From Pomphorhynchus laevis (lineage: Eukaryota > Acanthocephala > Palaeacanthocephala > Echinorhynchida > Pomphorhynchidae): 64,000 nt of DNA. Under the pieces are notes generated by a model. It was not told the DNA's origin, did not search any database, and saw only the letters and a program-made list of their open reading frames with translations. Below are positions 38,313 through 49,854 of this stretch, piece after piece (position 1 is the stretch's first letter; the number at the start of each line of letters is the position of its first letter). The stretch is from contig WNNJ02002083.1 of NCBI GenBank assembly GCA_012934845.2, forward strand, positions 1-64,000, in the 5' to 3' direction. The position numbers were made by a program, and so were the translations under genes.

Positions 38313-38474
38313 TTACCTATACAATATAGCATTAAAACCCAGAAAATAATCTATTTACAATATTTGAATATTTATACAGAATTAGGTTTATTATTAAATT
38401 ATTTTAAATTATGCTGCACATTCAAAATAATTTCCTCATATATTAGAACGATCGAAATTTTACCACAAACAAAA

Positions 38475-38717
38475 ATGGAGGAAGCTATCGTAACAACGAT
38501 GATTATAATTTTGCTTTGCTACATATTCTATTACATCGAATTTCTTCCTGTTTATCTTATATTGCTAGGATTCTTTCTCATCTATAAGTCTACGAGCATT
38601 CGAAGGTCACAAAACAGACTATACAGTGCATATTCTGTTTTTAATCCAAATTGTCAACGGTTACCCGGTACAATGACAAGTGAACAATTAGATCGATCAA
38701 TTCGACATACTACTTAA
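38475..38717 (+). CDS. SAYSVFN-domain protein (SAYSD1-like)
   Basis: 80 codons from a good-context ATG (AAAAATGG). A hydrophobic region of about 35 residues (MIIILLCYIFYYIEF, LPVYLILLGFFLIY) is followed by a basic linker and the family signature LYSAYSVFNPNCQRLPGTM then TSEQLDRSIR. SAYSD1 is an ER-membrane protein with this C-terminal motif, implicated in quality control of stalled, UFMylated ribosomes at the translocon. The human protein is about 180 residues, so the N-terminal part is missing here or lies on an upstream exon. The nearest hammerhead element ends 150 bp upstream and could affect the 5' end of the transcript. Confidence 0.8.
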   Translation: MEEAIVTTMIIILLCYIFYYIEFLPVYLILLGFFLIYKSTSIRRSQNRLYSAYSVFNPNCQRLPGTMTSEQLDRSIRHTT

Positions 38718-39029
38718 CCCTGAAGACGATTAAACAACGGTGATTGTTATTTTGAAAGGTTCAAACAGTTCGATATTGATTAAAATATATTTTTAGTATC
38801 TTGTTAAATATGGTATAGTAGTAAACTAAAGTTTATTGAAGAATGACTTTGAGTAATAGTTGTGCTTTTATATTTTGAAATTCACACTTAAGGTTGTAAA
38901 TTTCATGAGTCATTAAATTTTATTAAAATTTGTAATTTGCTTATTCTCCATAAATAATAATTTGCTTATTATTAATGGCTAAATATCTCGATAAAATTAT
39001 ATCTTTCGGGTAGGGCGATATTATTAAAA

Positions 39030-39163
39030 TTAGATGACGCTTCTGCGATCCGCTAGCTCTTCATAAATGAGCTGATAGAAAAGCGGACGTATGAATGTTT
39101 TCCCAATACAGAGTGCTGACTTTCTCGTTACTCGCTTGATGATATCTAAGGAAACCAGCGGTT
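39030..39163 (-). CDS. Possible terminal exon of an unknown gene
   Basis: On the minus strand a strong acceptor (ATTTTATTTTACAG) opens a frame of 43 residues ending in TAA: PLVSLDIIKRVTRKSALCIG then KTFIRPLFYQLIYEELADRR. Composition is protein-like and clearly less AT-rich than the flanks. No partner exon was found upstream (39.2-41 kb) and no family was recognised. Confidence 0.35.
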
Positions 39164-39289
39164 CTGTAAAATAAAATGTTAATTTATTTACAATAATTAT
39201 ATTATTAAAAGATAAAATTTAATAATAAATTAATTATCAGAATATAATTAATTATTAATCTTTTTTAATATTTTGAATTTTGGAGTAAG

Positions 39290-39342
39290 AACAAATTGTA
39301 CTTTTGAACAAATTGTACTTTTGAACAAATTGTACTTTTTCC
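39290..39342 (+). repeat. Short tandem repeat, 18-bp unit, three copies
   Basis: The unit GAACAAATTGTACTTTT is repeated three times in a row with almost no change. Confidence 0.8.
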
Positions 39343-41089
39343 GATAAGAAATAAAATAGAATAATAAATTAATTATTAATAATAAATTAATATAAATAAT
39401 TATATTCATGCATTAATTCACTTGATTTATAGCAGTTGAAATAAACAACAAACCGTTTTCCACGTGTGATTTGTATATTGATCCGCATTATATTATCAAA
39501 GCAATGTAGATTAATTGTGTTAAAACTAATAACCGTTTTTGGTCGGCGAATTGTCAAAAAAATCATTCTGCTTTAACAAATGAGTTTATTACATCGTATT
39601 CATGACTATACCACGAACGAAAGAATATATTGACAGTACAAATAAATGCATTTAAATAATTTAAAATTTCAACGTCAGATATGGAAAACCATATCTGACG
39701 AATACATTTTATTTCACTAAATCGGTAAAATATTTTATAAATGGTCAAAAATATAAAATTTCCGATTTTGATTTTAAAATTCTATTAAATTATTAAGAAA
39801 TATGTAAACTCAGCAATAAATTAAAACATGCACAAACCTGTTTTATTTTCAATAATAGTCGCTGAAGAGAATACAAACTGCTGTGTCTAAGATTAGACAA
39901 TTATAGTTTCTACACAAATTTCTACAAAGTAGAAAGGCCCGAGAGTAAAATATTCAGCGATAAGCAATCCCTTGTTTCTACTTACAAAGTTGGTATGCTT
40001 TAAATATGGAATATAAACTATTTATTGTATCAACTTTATTATTTTTAAATATTGCTGCCCTTACCACAACATGCGATAGTGTCAAACAAAAATATAAATG
40101 AGATTTTTTAAACGAAAAATGTCTTCCAAGTGGACGTGTTTTTTAAATGCATCGTAAACAAAATCTCAAGCTACAGCTTGATATATGTAAATATTTTTCT
40201 TCGTTAAGTTCCCAAAATTGTTTGCTACCACAAAGTAGAAAGAGATATCTTTAGGGATATCTGTGCAAATAAGCTCTCTCTATGTTTTCTAACTGAGAAA
40301 AAAGTTGTAATTGAAGGATAAGGACAACCTAGGAGACTATCCATGATCTTGCTTGAAAAATAAAACTGTCAAGCTTAAATATCACAATGTAGTTCCTATT
40401 ATCTTTTGCTTATTTGAATGTTGCTGTTAGAAGAAAATTTAAATAAAAACGGTTGCATTCTAAAGTTGAGCGAATAAATTTAAAATTGATGAAAACTACA
40501 TAGAACTAACTTGAATTGGAGTTACAGCCAACTAATGTGGTGTTTTTGAAATCGCTGATTAGCGTATAAGATCAGCTAACTGAGTATTATAATACACATT
40601 ATAAAATATAATTTATTTTATAATTTATATAATTTCCGTAAATTACAATTGATATTTTATATTATAGCACGCATTGTACCCAAGAGAGCCCAAAATTTAA
40701 ATTTTTAATTTTAAATTTTATAATTTAAAATAAAATTATTACAATAAACAATTGACAATTAAAATACCATTATTTTAATAATGAGAGATGAGAGATGTAT
40801 ATGTATGTATAATGCAAACGATATATACCCGTCTTAATTAAATTTTTTTATCTAGAATATTACGTTCTTTCATACAATATGCTTTTAAAGCTCTAAATTG
40901 AGCATGCCATTTTCTTAATAGAAATAAATCACTTCGATTTTCAGAATTTAATAAGTAATCTAATAATCCTATAACACGAGTTGGAAGATTACAATTCTTG
41001 ACGTAAAGCGATAGGACACAATTGAATATCTTAAATCAGATCAGCTAACTTAGTCGGCGTATTTTTTATTATAAATTATAAAATAATGA

Positions 41090-41515
41090 TAAATAAAATA
41101 AAAAGTAATTATATTGAGAAATGTTCAGAAGTTTCGGCCTTGCGCACATGGCATTATCAATTTTCATTTGCAAAATAACAAATACAATGTTACAAAGTGA
41201 ATAATACAAAATTTCAATGTTAAAAGACTAAGGGTTCGAATAAAATGCTCGTCTTGCTTATTGATTTAGTGTTTGGTTTCTATTAACAGTGCCTCCATTA
41301 TTTGAAGTTTCTTACAACTGGTATTTCGTAGAAGTATTTTTGTGCTATCGATCAGGTATGCCACATTTGGTAGATAATCATGTTTTTCCACCATATGCTT
41401 TTTAATGACGCCATTATATGTATGTTGTTTTAAACGATTTTCAATCATCTGTATCGTATAGCCGATGTATGTTGTAGTGCCGGTGCTACATCCGGCTTCG
41501 TTTTTAACTTTTATA
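41090..41515 (-). mobile_element. Penelope-like element 3' end: GIY-YIG endonuclease fragment plus hammerhead remnant
   Basis: Minus-strand reading gives TTTYIGYTIQMIENRLKQH then VIKKHMVEKHDYLPN and LQIMEALLIETKH, the C-terminal GIY-YIG nuclease of Penelope-like elements (YIG, then R in ENRLKQH, then E in the EALLI helix). The upstream RT is absent, so this is a 5'-truncated copy. About 110 bases after the coding end, TTGATAA-T-GCC-loop-GGCC-GAAAC (41150-41120) looks like a decayed hammerhead, matching the known habit of these elements to carry hammerheads in their terminal repeats. Confidence 0.72.
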
Positions 41516-41589
41516 TAAAGTTAAAATTTCAAATAAAATTCAATTTTTATGAGTTGATTAATAAATAAAATACGATGTATTATGATTAA

Positions 41590-41700
41590 GATAAGAGGTC
41601 ATCTAGAGTAACTGCTATGCTATCAAATTTCGACCCGTATTCCTCGATCCAAAATAGCAGCGGTATACATGCGGTTTTAATGCGATAAAAAGTGAAATGT
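41590..41700. repeat. Dispersed repeat with a CTGCTATG hairpin (copy 1)
   Basis: Shares AGGTCATC, AACTGCTATGCTATCA, TTTCG, CC, AGCAG and ATACATGC with a copy at 55400-55525. A third fragment at 56498-56525 matches only its end (GATGACGTATTTCCTCT). In copy 2, CTGCTATG and CATAGCAG form an 8-bp hairpin. It sits just upstream of the Penelope-like fragment and might be its terminal repeat, but that is a guess. Confidence 0.55.
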
Positions 41701-42758
41701 TTGCTTATTTTGTAATGATCATTAAAATATGTGTATTTAGACTTTGAAAAATAGTCAATTCTAAATTATAACAACTTAGCGCTTTTTATTCACATCAACT
41801 AACTATCTATTTAACTAAAAGTAAGTAATATCAAATATTTTATATTTGTATTGTATTTATTATATCATTTTTATGTCCGTCGTCATATTTCTCGTTACAA
41901 TTGAGGATTTTCAATCGAAAGTACCAATATAAATGAAAATTATCTAGTGATTGCAATCGAATTTATTTTAATTTAGTTTTGAAAAGGTAAATTAAAAATT
42001 AACCCAATACTATATTATTTTTCACTTAAATAATTCAAATGTAAAGTTATTCTAAGTTATATTCATTGAATGATAGGTTTTCTATTGTGTGATTTATAAA
42101 ATTAGGGGGATGTGTTATTAGTTAAATATAATTTTAGTCAACTCAAATTTTATTTTAAATAGTTGATAATGATCCATTTTTGATAAAGAATTATTAGAGC
42201 TGGATCAAAATAAAGGAGAGGAATTTTAGTTATTTTATTTTCCTCCTTTATATTGATCAAGCTACAATGATTCTTTATAATTTTATTTAGTAATAAATAA
42301 ATTTTTCATTGTTTCAAATACAAAATTTCAAATCTATTATTTTTATTATATGGTATTTGAGCTTACAAATAAGTAAGTAATTTATTTGTTATAATCAGGG
42401 CGATTAGTTGAGATAAGATGGGATTGAAATGTATATTTAAGCTCATGATTACGGCTGAGAGAGTATAAATAAATGACAAATTAGTTAAAATATAAAAACA
42501 AGTATTGAATTAAATATTGTATTTTGAAAAGCGAACAATCGACTTAAAAGGTAGAAGGATAAATAATACATACAGAAGGAATGATAGTGTAGATGAAGCA
42601 AGATTCAATTTGTAGGATAATCAGGGAGACTAATTGAGATAAGATAAGACAGGTAGATTATTAAATGTACGAAAAAAGTGAGAAGGCCATATGCTTACCG
42701 GGAGATAATTCCAAATGTAAAAATTGAAATACGACAAAACAAAGCTTTTATGAGCTAT

Positions 42759-42860
42759 TTATTAGTGGAAAGAGTGAAGTAAAATATTTATTTAATCGAA
42801 TTTTCAATAGCCTACTGCTATCATCTTCAGGAATAAATGTTACAAAAAATATGTTTACAA
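42759..42860 (-). repeat. Family B repeat, copy with hammerhead-like core
   Basis: Shares AGAGTGAAGTAAAATATTTA and TTTAATCGAATTTTCAATAG with both arms of the palindrome at 43190-43335. Immediately downstream, 42887-42955 is a family C core (GAAACGTTG, CTGATGA at 42914-42920, GGTCCACCAATACTGAAATG), so two unrelated hammerhead-like cores sit 90 bp apart. Confidence 0.7.
42790..42838 (-). ncRNA. Hammerhead-like ribozyme with palindromic stem III
   Basis: Minus strand: CTGAAGA (42830-42824), extra T, stem II GATAGC/GCTATT with a five-base AGTAG loop, then GAAA from 42805. The palindrome AATT then C gives a two-base-per-molecule stem III and a cleavage site after C42798. Stem I pairs GATTAAAT (42797-42790) with ATTTATTC (42838-42831), seven of eight positions. 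Stem III cannot form within one molecule but can between two, as proposed for newt and Penelope-type hammerheads. Confidence 0.6.
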
Positions 42861-43189
42861 AATAAAAACTTTTTTAACAAAAAAAACGTGAAACGTTGAT
42901 ATTGGACCAGTACCTGATGAGGTCCACCAATACTGAAATGTAGCGTATTTTGAGTATTTTATTTGTATTATAATATGCTTAATTAATTTAATATTCATTT
43001 CGCTAATTTTATATAATTTAATAAATTCAATTAATTTATTATTAATTTTTTATTAATAAGTAGAAGTTCATAATTAATTTTATTAGATAAAATATTTGTC
43101 TCTGTTTAGTATCAATAGATAAAATTAAGTAAATTTAAATAAGATTAGGCAATGATTAATTGATAAAACAACTGTATAGCATATAAATA

Positions 43190-43335
43190 TTTATTAGTTG
43201 AAAGAGTGAAGTAAAATATTTATTTAATCGAATTTTCAATAGTCTACAGCTATCACTCCTAAGATGATAGAACTAAGTTATTGAAAATTCGATTAAATAA
43301 ATATTTTACTTCACTCTCTGCACTAATAAATAATC
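43190..43335. repeat. Family B foldback: two inverted degenerate copies
   Basis: The left arm (TAAAATATTTATTTAATCGA, TTTTCAATAG) and right arm (CTATTGAAAA-type, TTATTGAAAATTCGATTAAA, AATATTTTACTTCACTCT) are inverted about 43260. Both have lost the CTGAAGA core but keep GAAAATTCG. Confidence 0.7.
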
Positions 43336-43708
43336 CAATATGGCTTTTATGTGCTTTGAGAAATATTTTTTAGAAATGAAAAAACTTGAGATGTCCAAAC
43401 TTGAAATGAAAAACTTGCGTACTAGAGATGTCTAATGTGTAAAGATGTTGTCTCAAAAACCAACAAAGTATTTATAAGATTTAAAGGTAATAAGTAACTC
43501 AACAACCACTTTTATACTTATAGTTGATAGGTAATTGTCGTTAGTTGTTTTAAACTGAATAAATCTAGATAAACGTCGGATTTAACATCCCTTAACCCGA
43601 AGAAAACTAAAGAAATTATATATGTATAAACTCTACTCTATATTGTACAGCTGATTCATTCCTACCACATTGAGAAAACCACTGGGTTTCATCAAGAATT
43701 GATTATCA

Positions 43709-44510
43709 TTTTAGGTTTATGATCGCATGGACATATTATTTTTATGATAATAAAAATAATAACGTAGACTTATGCCCATATGAAAGTATTACAGCCAGTC
43801 TGTCTTTTATTTTTGAAGTTATGCTTGTCATTAAAATCAATAAAACTTAAAATTCTTTTATTAAGTAAAAATGATGTTTTTCTTATTGACTTAAAAAATA
43901 TGAAAAAATATTATTTTCGATCTTTCTCGTGATGTTTCAATTTAGTTATATCATTTTATATAATAATTCCATAATCTAAATAGGAAACAAAAACAAATCA
44001 CATACTCGGTGATTTTAATCGTCGATGCTTAATCCTTCACTTTCTAAATCAATTAATAACATGATATAATTTCATTATATGAAATTATAAATTATAATTA
44101 GTTGTTATTATTTAATTCTTAATTATTTAATTATTTTATTAATTATTTTTTATTATTTATTATTTTTTATTTATTATTAGTTGTTATTATTTAATTCTTA
44201 ATTATTAAATTATTTTATTTATTATTTTTCATTTATAAACAAAGTTTTTTCTTCACGTAGACTCAATTACCTGATATGTCTTATTAATCTAACAAATTAT
44301 AGGTTTATATATTAAGATAAACGAGAATTATCTGTTTAAAGTTCCTACAAGTGAGTGGTTCCCAAACTTATTCGGTTTCATGTTAATTTTTATCTACGAG
44401 ATTAAAAATCCAGGCCTTTTAAAAATAATTAAAATTAAATGATAAGTAAATGATAATTTACATTGTCATTTTAGGTTTATGATCGTATGGATATATTATT
44501 TTTTATGATA
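43709..44510 (+). repeat. Duplicated ~40-bp block 760 bp apart
   Basis: ATTTTAGGTTTATGATCG followed by ATGGA and ATATTATTTTTATGATAATA occurs at 43709-43752 and 44471-44513. The second copy opens a small ORF (44487); the first does not. A further AT-rich tandem duplication lies at 44090-44230 (TTAGTTGTTATTATTTAATT twice). Confidence 0.6.
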
Positions 44511-44753
44511 ATAATACATGCCTTATTTTTTTGGCCAGCCATCTATGTTTGGCTAGCAAATATAAAATTCAGTCATTACATTATATTCGAACAATTGATC
44601 CAACAAATGAAAAACGAAAATATAAAATTAAGTCATCACATTATATTCTTACAATCAAACAGAATGAGGAAAAAGAGAAGAAAGAAAAATACACTGACTA
44701 AAGCAAATGGATTAACGGATCATTCCCCTATTTACTTTGATTCACTACTTTGA
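44487..44753 (+). CDS. Small hypothetical ORF with one membrane segment
   Basis: 88 codons from ATG. A hydrophobic N-terminus (ILFFMIIIHALFFWPAIYVW) is followed by two similar segments (NIKFSHYIIF and NIKLSHHIIF) and a basic run (RMRKKRRKKN). It is preceded by a TTTTAG acceptor-like site, so it could be a last exon. No family was recognised. AT-rich chance ORFs of this size are common here. Confidence 0.25.
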   Translation: MDILFFMIIIHALFFWPAIYVWLANIKFSHYIIFEQLIQQMKNENIKLSHHIIFLQSNRMRKKRRKKNTLTKANGLTDHSPIYFDSLL

Positions 44754-45063
44754 TGTAGGATGGAACATATAATAAATTTAGGTGCGAATATGTGGCCTAC
44801 TATACAACTCTGAATGTCTTGCTTTATGAGAATACTGATTTGCTGGAGACATTATATATTATAGATTTCCCGAAACTAACAATCTCAGCATGCGAAGCAG
44901 GTAAATACGTTTAGAACATGAAGTTGGAATCTGTTCTGCGTAAAGACTCAAAGTCTTTGTTCTATTGAAGATAATACCTTAAATTTTCAGTGTTTCACAT
45001 TGCTCAACAAGTTCACCGTTATAAGTTGCTGATGGCATACTAGATAATTGATTCTTCCGTGCG

Positions 45064-47450
45064 TTAGATGGAATTAATTCTCTTGCTTTTCGTGTATTCA
45101 GTATCAATCAATTTGTATCCAGCCACTCCTCTAACCACATATACATCATTTGATTGACTAGCATATATTGAAACAATCAACTTAATGTTATCCGCATACT
45201 TTACGTAAGTATTACTACGGTGTTTTGGTTTCAAGTCATTACAAATATGTTGAATAAACAAATATGAATAAATAAATAATTTTCAATACAAATATGTTGA
45301 ATAAAATAGACGATAATACTCTTCCCTGCGGAATTCCACACTTTACCTTGTAAATGCTTGACTTGATCCCCTCGCATATAATCCTTTGTGTTCTGTCTGT
45401 GAGATAATTCTGTAACCACTTGACCATCCTAAGCGGCAATGTGGTACTTAACTCGCGAATTAATATATCGTGATCAATTCTATCAAATGCTTTTGTAAGA
45501 TCAATTTGGATTATTCTCACAACAACTTTTCTGTTTACTGCGCTTAGAACACTTTCATATATTCTGATCAGGCATTGGTAGTAGACTCAGCTGGTCTATA
45601 TGCAAACTGATCATCATCAAGAAAATCTTAATAATGTGGCTTTTATGAATTTAGTAAAAATCCCTCCATAATCTAGCAATTATAAGAATTAGTGATATGG
45701 GATGCACATTATCTACGTTGAAACCACCCTATCCTTTGGAACTAATGCTATATTAGCTTTTCAGCCTGTCAGACACAACGCTTTTCTGAAAACTTTTCGA
45801 GAAGTAATTAAGCAGAATTGGAAATAATTCTGTTCTGAATTATTTGACCAACCATGTAGATATACCGGGACAGGCTGCTTTACTAGTGTTTATCTTATGA
45901 ATTAGTTTGTTAACATCAATATTACTTACAGTTGGAACATGAAAGTCGCTATAGCTTAGCTGTTTCAGTTGTTAGAATCAACTAGTTGAATCGTTACGTA
46001 GACATTGGAGCAGTTAGTGACTCATTAATACCATTAATCAATTTAAACATGTCCTCATCTGTATTCCCAACACGTAATGAATTACCAACTCTTGAGTGCG
46101 TACCCTTCACATGTCTCCAACATCCTTTTTGATCCTTATTTTTCAATCCATGTGAAAACAACCCTCTCTTAGATCTCCCAATATAAGTATTCAGCTTATT
46201 GGATAAAGCGGCATATTCTGATACACGACAACCACGAAAAGCTTTATATCGTTGATTTTGGATGTCTTAAATCACTGGAGTTATCATGGATGGATCATTA
46301 GCATATATCCTTATTCTTCTTTGCGGTAAAAATAACTCTGTTGCCCACTCTAATGTGTCCTCAATCAATAGTAGAGCATCACTAATAATGTCTCTCTCCC
46401 AATCAATATCCTTCCTAACACCAAACTGACTTATGAAACGGAACGAGGTATTGCTCATGCTTATCATAAACTTTCTTAAAACGATCCTCGCTTTTTTACT
46501 TTCTTGATTTTGTGTGGTACAATCATAATGATACCATGATTTGATGTAGAAAGAGGACTGCATATTTTTGGAAAGCAACACTGGGGTACATAAATTTACT
46601 CCGATAAGCGTGAAAATAAAGATTACGAATATACAACTGGCCTATATCTTCTGATTGCCCTAGTCACAACGACTGTGGGACTGTTGAAGGGTTTGTGGGA
46701 CAATCGTTGTTATTCAAGTTATTGATAAATTTCTCAACCACTCTACCTCGGATAATCGCAAAGTGTTATCGGGATTCTCAATTTCTAATTTTCTACGTTA
46801 TTTTCTCAACGTAAAGTCCGATTGCTTTTCGATGCGTGACAAATCCAGTTGAATAAAAACATCTTTATATTCAGTGGATATTCGATGTAGTCTTGATTTC
46901 TGCAAAATTTCATTTCTCAAAACTTGACCAACTTCACCAAGCAACAACTGCATCTCATTACTATTCATGTTTCCAATATCTTCAAATTCAAGTTCTTATC
47001 GCCGAGTTTAATGCCAATTATATCAAATAATTTTCGAACTAACTCTTAATCATCTTAACTAAATGCAGTTCAGGTATTTATGACATTTTCTTTACATCTT
47101 TCCTCTGTTCAATTCCTTAGTTAAAATGTTTGAAAATTAAATATATTATCAGGCACATTAGACGATGCAATTAAAGCACTTAAGTACTGCATATTGTATG
47201 GATTTTTCCACTGATTGTGAAGTGACCTTTGCGAATGTTGTAACCAAATCACGACTCGTATCTAGTATAGGTGACATCTTTTTAACTTCTGATATAATTT
47301 TTGAATCCATATCATACAACTCCGTTTGCATTATCCTTATTTGTGATTTTAAATCTTTATCTCATTTGTAAACTCATCGCTTATATAGGCAGAACAAAAA
47401 ATCCACATACAAACTTCCTCGCAAAATATTTGTTGGAAAATTTTCTTTGT
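45064..47450 (-). mobile_element. Decayed LINE with RT (family D)
   Basis: Minus strand. RT palm at 45520-45280: IIQIDLTKAFDRIDHDIL, LPLRMVKWLQNYLTDR, CGIPQGRVLSSILFNIFV. The catalytic box survives as KYADNIKL near 45200 (second D changed). Upstream, 46581-46267 reads ATELFLPQRRIRIYANDPSM, a pre-RT linker. Fragments to about 47450 read as a possible ORF1. Several frame breaks. No endonuclease motif could be assigned. Confidence 0.72.
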
Positions 47451-47559
47451 ACCCGTTAAGAGTATCCAATGTTTAATATTGATCTAAACTTGTTCCCATA
47501 TCTAGTGCTCCAATATTCATTCATGAGGATCTTGTCTGGCGGAAACAGATAGATTGGGG

Positions 47560-49270
47560 AGGTGTAGTATTTTTGCTAGGACCTAAAGTTTTGTTGGAGT
47601 GTGATTGTATAAGCGACCTTTATAGGTAGTCGAGAAGAACACGGTGGCTTGCGATGAGAGGTAGGAATTGAATTTGGTCAAACTCCCACTCCCTATCCCA
47701 GGGAAGAGTTGGATAGCTGCTTAAAAGAAAGCCACTCTGATTGGATAAAAGTGGAACCTCCTTCTAATCGACGTATCATCCTCTAACCACCAGCGAATTA
47801 GGTCATGAAAGGTATTCAGCTGTTAGCGCGACATCTCAGTGCAGATAAGTTTCAACAACCACATCCTATGTAGCAGTAGTATTTCGAGGAGCGAATTTGA
47901 TATAGGGCAATGAAATGTGGGGATGATGGCTTGTGAATAAGATAGTCGTTCCTGTCTCTGCGGAGTGCTTCATTAATCCAATGACCAGTTCTGTCGTTGA
48001 AATCATAGCCACTACCCAAAATACGGTCCAAGAGGTAACGGTTCTTGTGAATTTCCCCTGGCCTAATATAGATACTGGCTATACTGATACGTTTACCGTT
48101 TTTACAAAACGATATTGCTAAACAATACAGGGCTGGACAAGAATAGTTTAAAAGTAGGGATGATCTTAAGGAGCTCTTCACTAGGGTTAAAAGACCTTGA
48201 GATGAAGATGAGTGAGGTGGGGTATGTACGGAGTATAGTGGGTGTAGATGTGCTTAGGAATAAATCGAGTAATGTCCTGGGGTAGACGGTATACCGCGTC
48301 TCCTGAATGACTATAACATCTGCATATCTACCAGATAGAAGGCTAAGGGCGGAAGCATCTCCCAAATTCCACCGAAGGATATTCAGTGAAAAAGGCTCTT
48401 GATTACTTCCCGTTGTTTTAGTGTTACCGGAGTGGGACATCCTCCACCTGGTCGTAACTAGAGGTGGAAAGGTCGCTCTTACCAATTTCTGTCACTACAG
48501 ATGAAGTCGCTTGCCCACGGGCAATATCTTAACTCCCTTGGTGGGGCCCGCCATTTTCTTTTGGGATAGCTTAAGAGAGGATAGGCGTGTTATCGAGGCT
48601 CCACATGCTTTTCGGACACGAGGGCTATCCTACTTGTAGTCGGAGATATTGATGAAGACGGACTCTGTGTCACTGAACCAATCTTTGCCTTTAATGTGAG
48701 AATCAGCTCTTCCAATTTCTTGACGGAGGTTTGGTGCTTATCATTAATTAATCTAATGATGTCCAGGTCAGACATCCTTTGTCGGTATTACAAGCTTCGG
48801 CGCAGTTAGACGGCATCGCAGGACTACCACAATGTTTCTTTTTGTATTTTTTTAAACTACTGCATTTGCGTGACCACGCAAGGTGGTCCACTCCGCAATT
48901 CGAACAATGCGGGGGACTATCGCATATGCCAGTATGTTCGTTCTCCGAACCACATACCCCACATAAACGGGACATAAGACATCCTGAATCCCAATGCCCC
49001 CGCATTGGGGGTCAGGATGTGCCGAAGTTTGATAGGCTTTTTTTTAAATTCTAAATATGCAACAACCAGGTCGGAGGTGCAAAAAGAGATCCGCACCTCT
49101 GCCTCAAAATTTTAAAATTACTCTTTGCTTACAGATCTCTGAAAATCTCCTTAAACTTGTTAAGTATGTTTTGTCTTTCTATAGGTTCTAGAAATTTGAT
49201 GATCACTAAATTAGCCAATTTAGGCACAGGGGGAAAGTTCCCTGTTCCATTATAGAGTCAGAACATAAAT
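47560..49270 (-). mobile_element. APE-type LINE (family E), ORF1 and endonuclease, minus copy
   Basis: Minus strand. ORF1 start at about 49250 (LANLVIIKFLEPIERQ). Zinc-knuckle region 49005-48750: CGVCGSENEHTGICD, HCSNCGVDHLAWSRKC. Endonuclease 48440-47860: LNILRWNLGDAS, GRYADVIVIQETR, ASIYIRPGEIHKNR. Post-nuclease part 47800-47620: SHDLIRWWLEDD, RVAFF, LTKFNSYLSSQA. It ends before the RT. Same family as the plus-strand copy at 50.6-54.6 kb, placed head to head with it. Confidence 0.82.
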
Positions 49271-49304
49271 CTCTTACATTTGTTCTACGAGGTACGTGAG
49301 CTGA

Positions 49305-49850
49305 TCAATTGATATTACACTGGAGTTCTTTTGCAACATCAATTTTAAACTGCTGCATCAAAATAGGAATAACACACTCAGATCTAAGTTTAGGAATGAG
49401 GTCGTTAATGTATATGCTGAAAAGAACTGGACCGAGTATAGTTCCCTGAGGTACTCCAAGATTTGTAGAGAAGCGATTAGATAATTCGTCGTTTACCCTT
49501 ACGAAGCAATGACGGTCAGACAGAAATTCAATAATCCAGCGAACTAAACACTCATCAAGGTGGATATTGCGCAGTTTTTGAATTAAATTAACATGAAGGA
49601 CTGTATCAAATGCCTTATAGAAGTCGAAGAAGATGGCGTCAACCGGAATGCCAAAATCATAATATCTGGTCCATCCATCATGTGATAACACCAAATTCGT
49701 AAGCGTTGAATGACCTTCTGAAAACCATGTTCTTCAGGGGCGAGGATATGGTTCTTTTCTAGGTGAGTGGTTACTTTTCGCAGAAGTAAGCTTTCTAGTA
49801 GGCGACAGCTGACACATGTAAGGCTAATCAGTCTGTAGTTACCGATGTCT
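49305..49850 (-). mobile_element. LINE RT fragment (CR1/L2-like, distinct family)
   Basis: Minus strand, uphill to downhill: RLISLTCVSCRLLESLL, ILAPEEHGFQK, FFDFYKAFDTVLHVNLIQKL and GVPQGTILGPVLFSIYINDL. These are RT motifs of CR1/L2/Jockey-type elements up to just before the catalytic box. The fragment is sandwiched between two other LINEs. Confidence 0.78.
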
Positions 49851-49854
49851 AAGA

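Noticed and set aside
38364-38474. N-terminal extension of the SAYSD1-like protein from 38364
   Set aside because: That start is a TTG, not used for nuclear genes; the first ATG in frame is at 38475 with good context.
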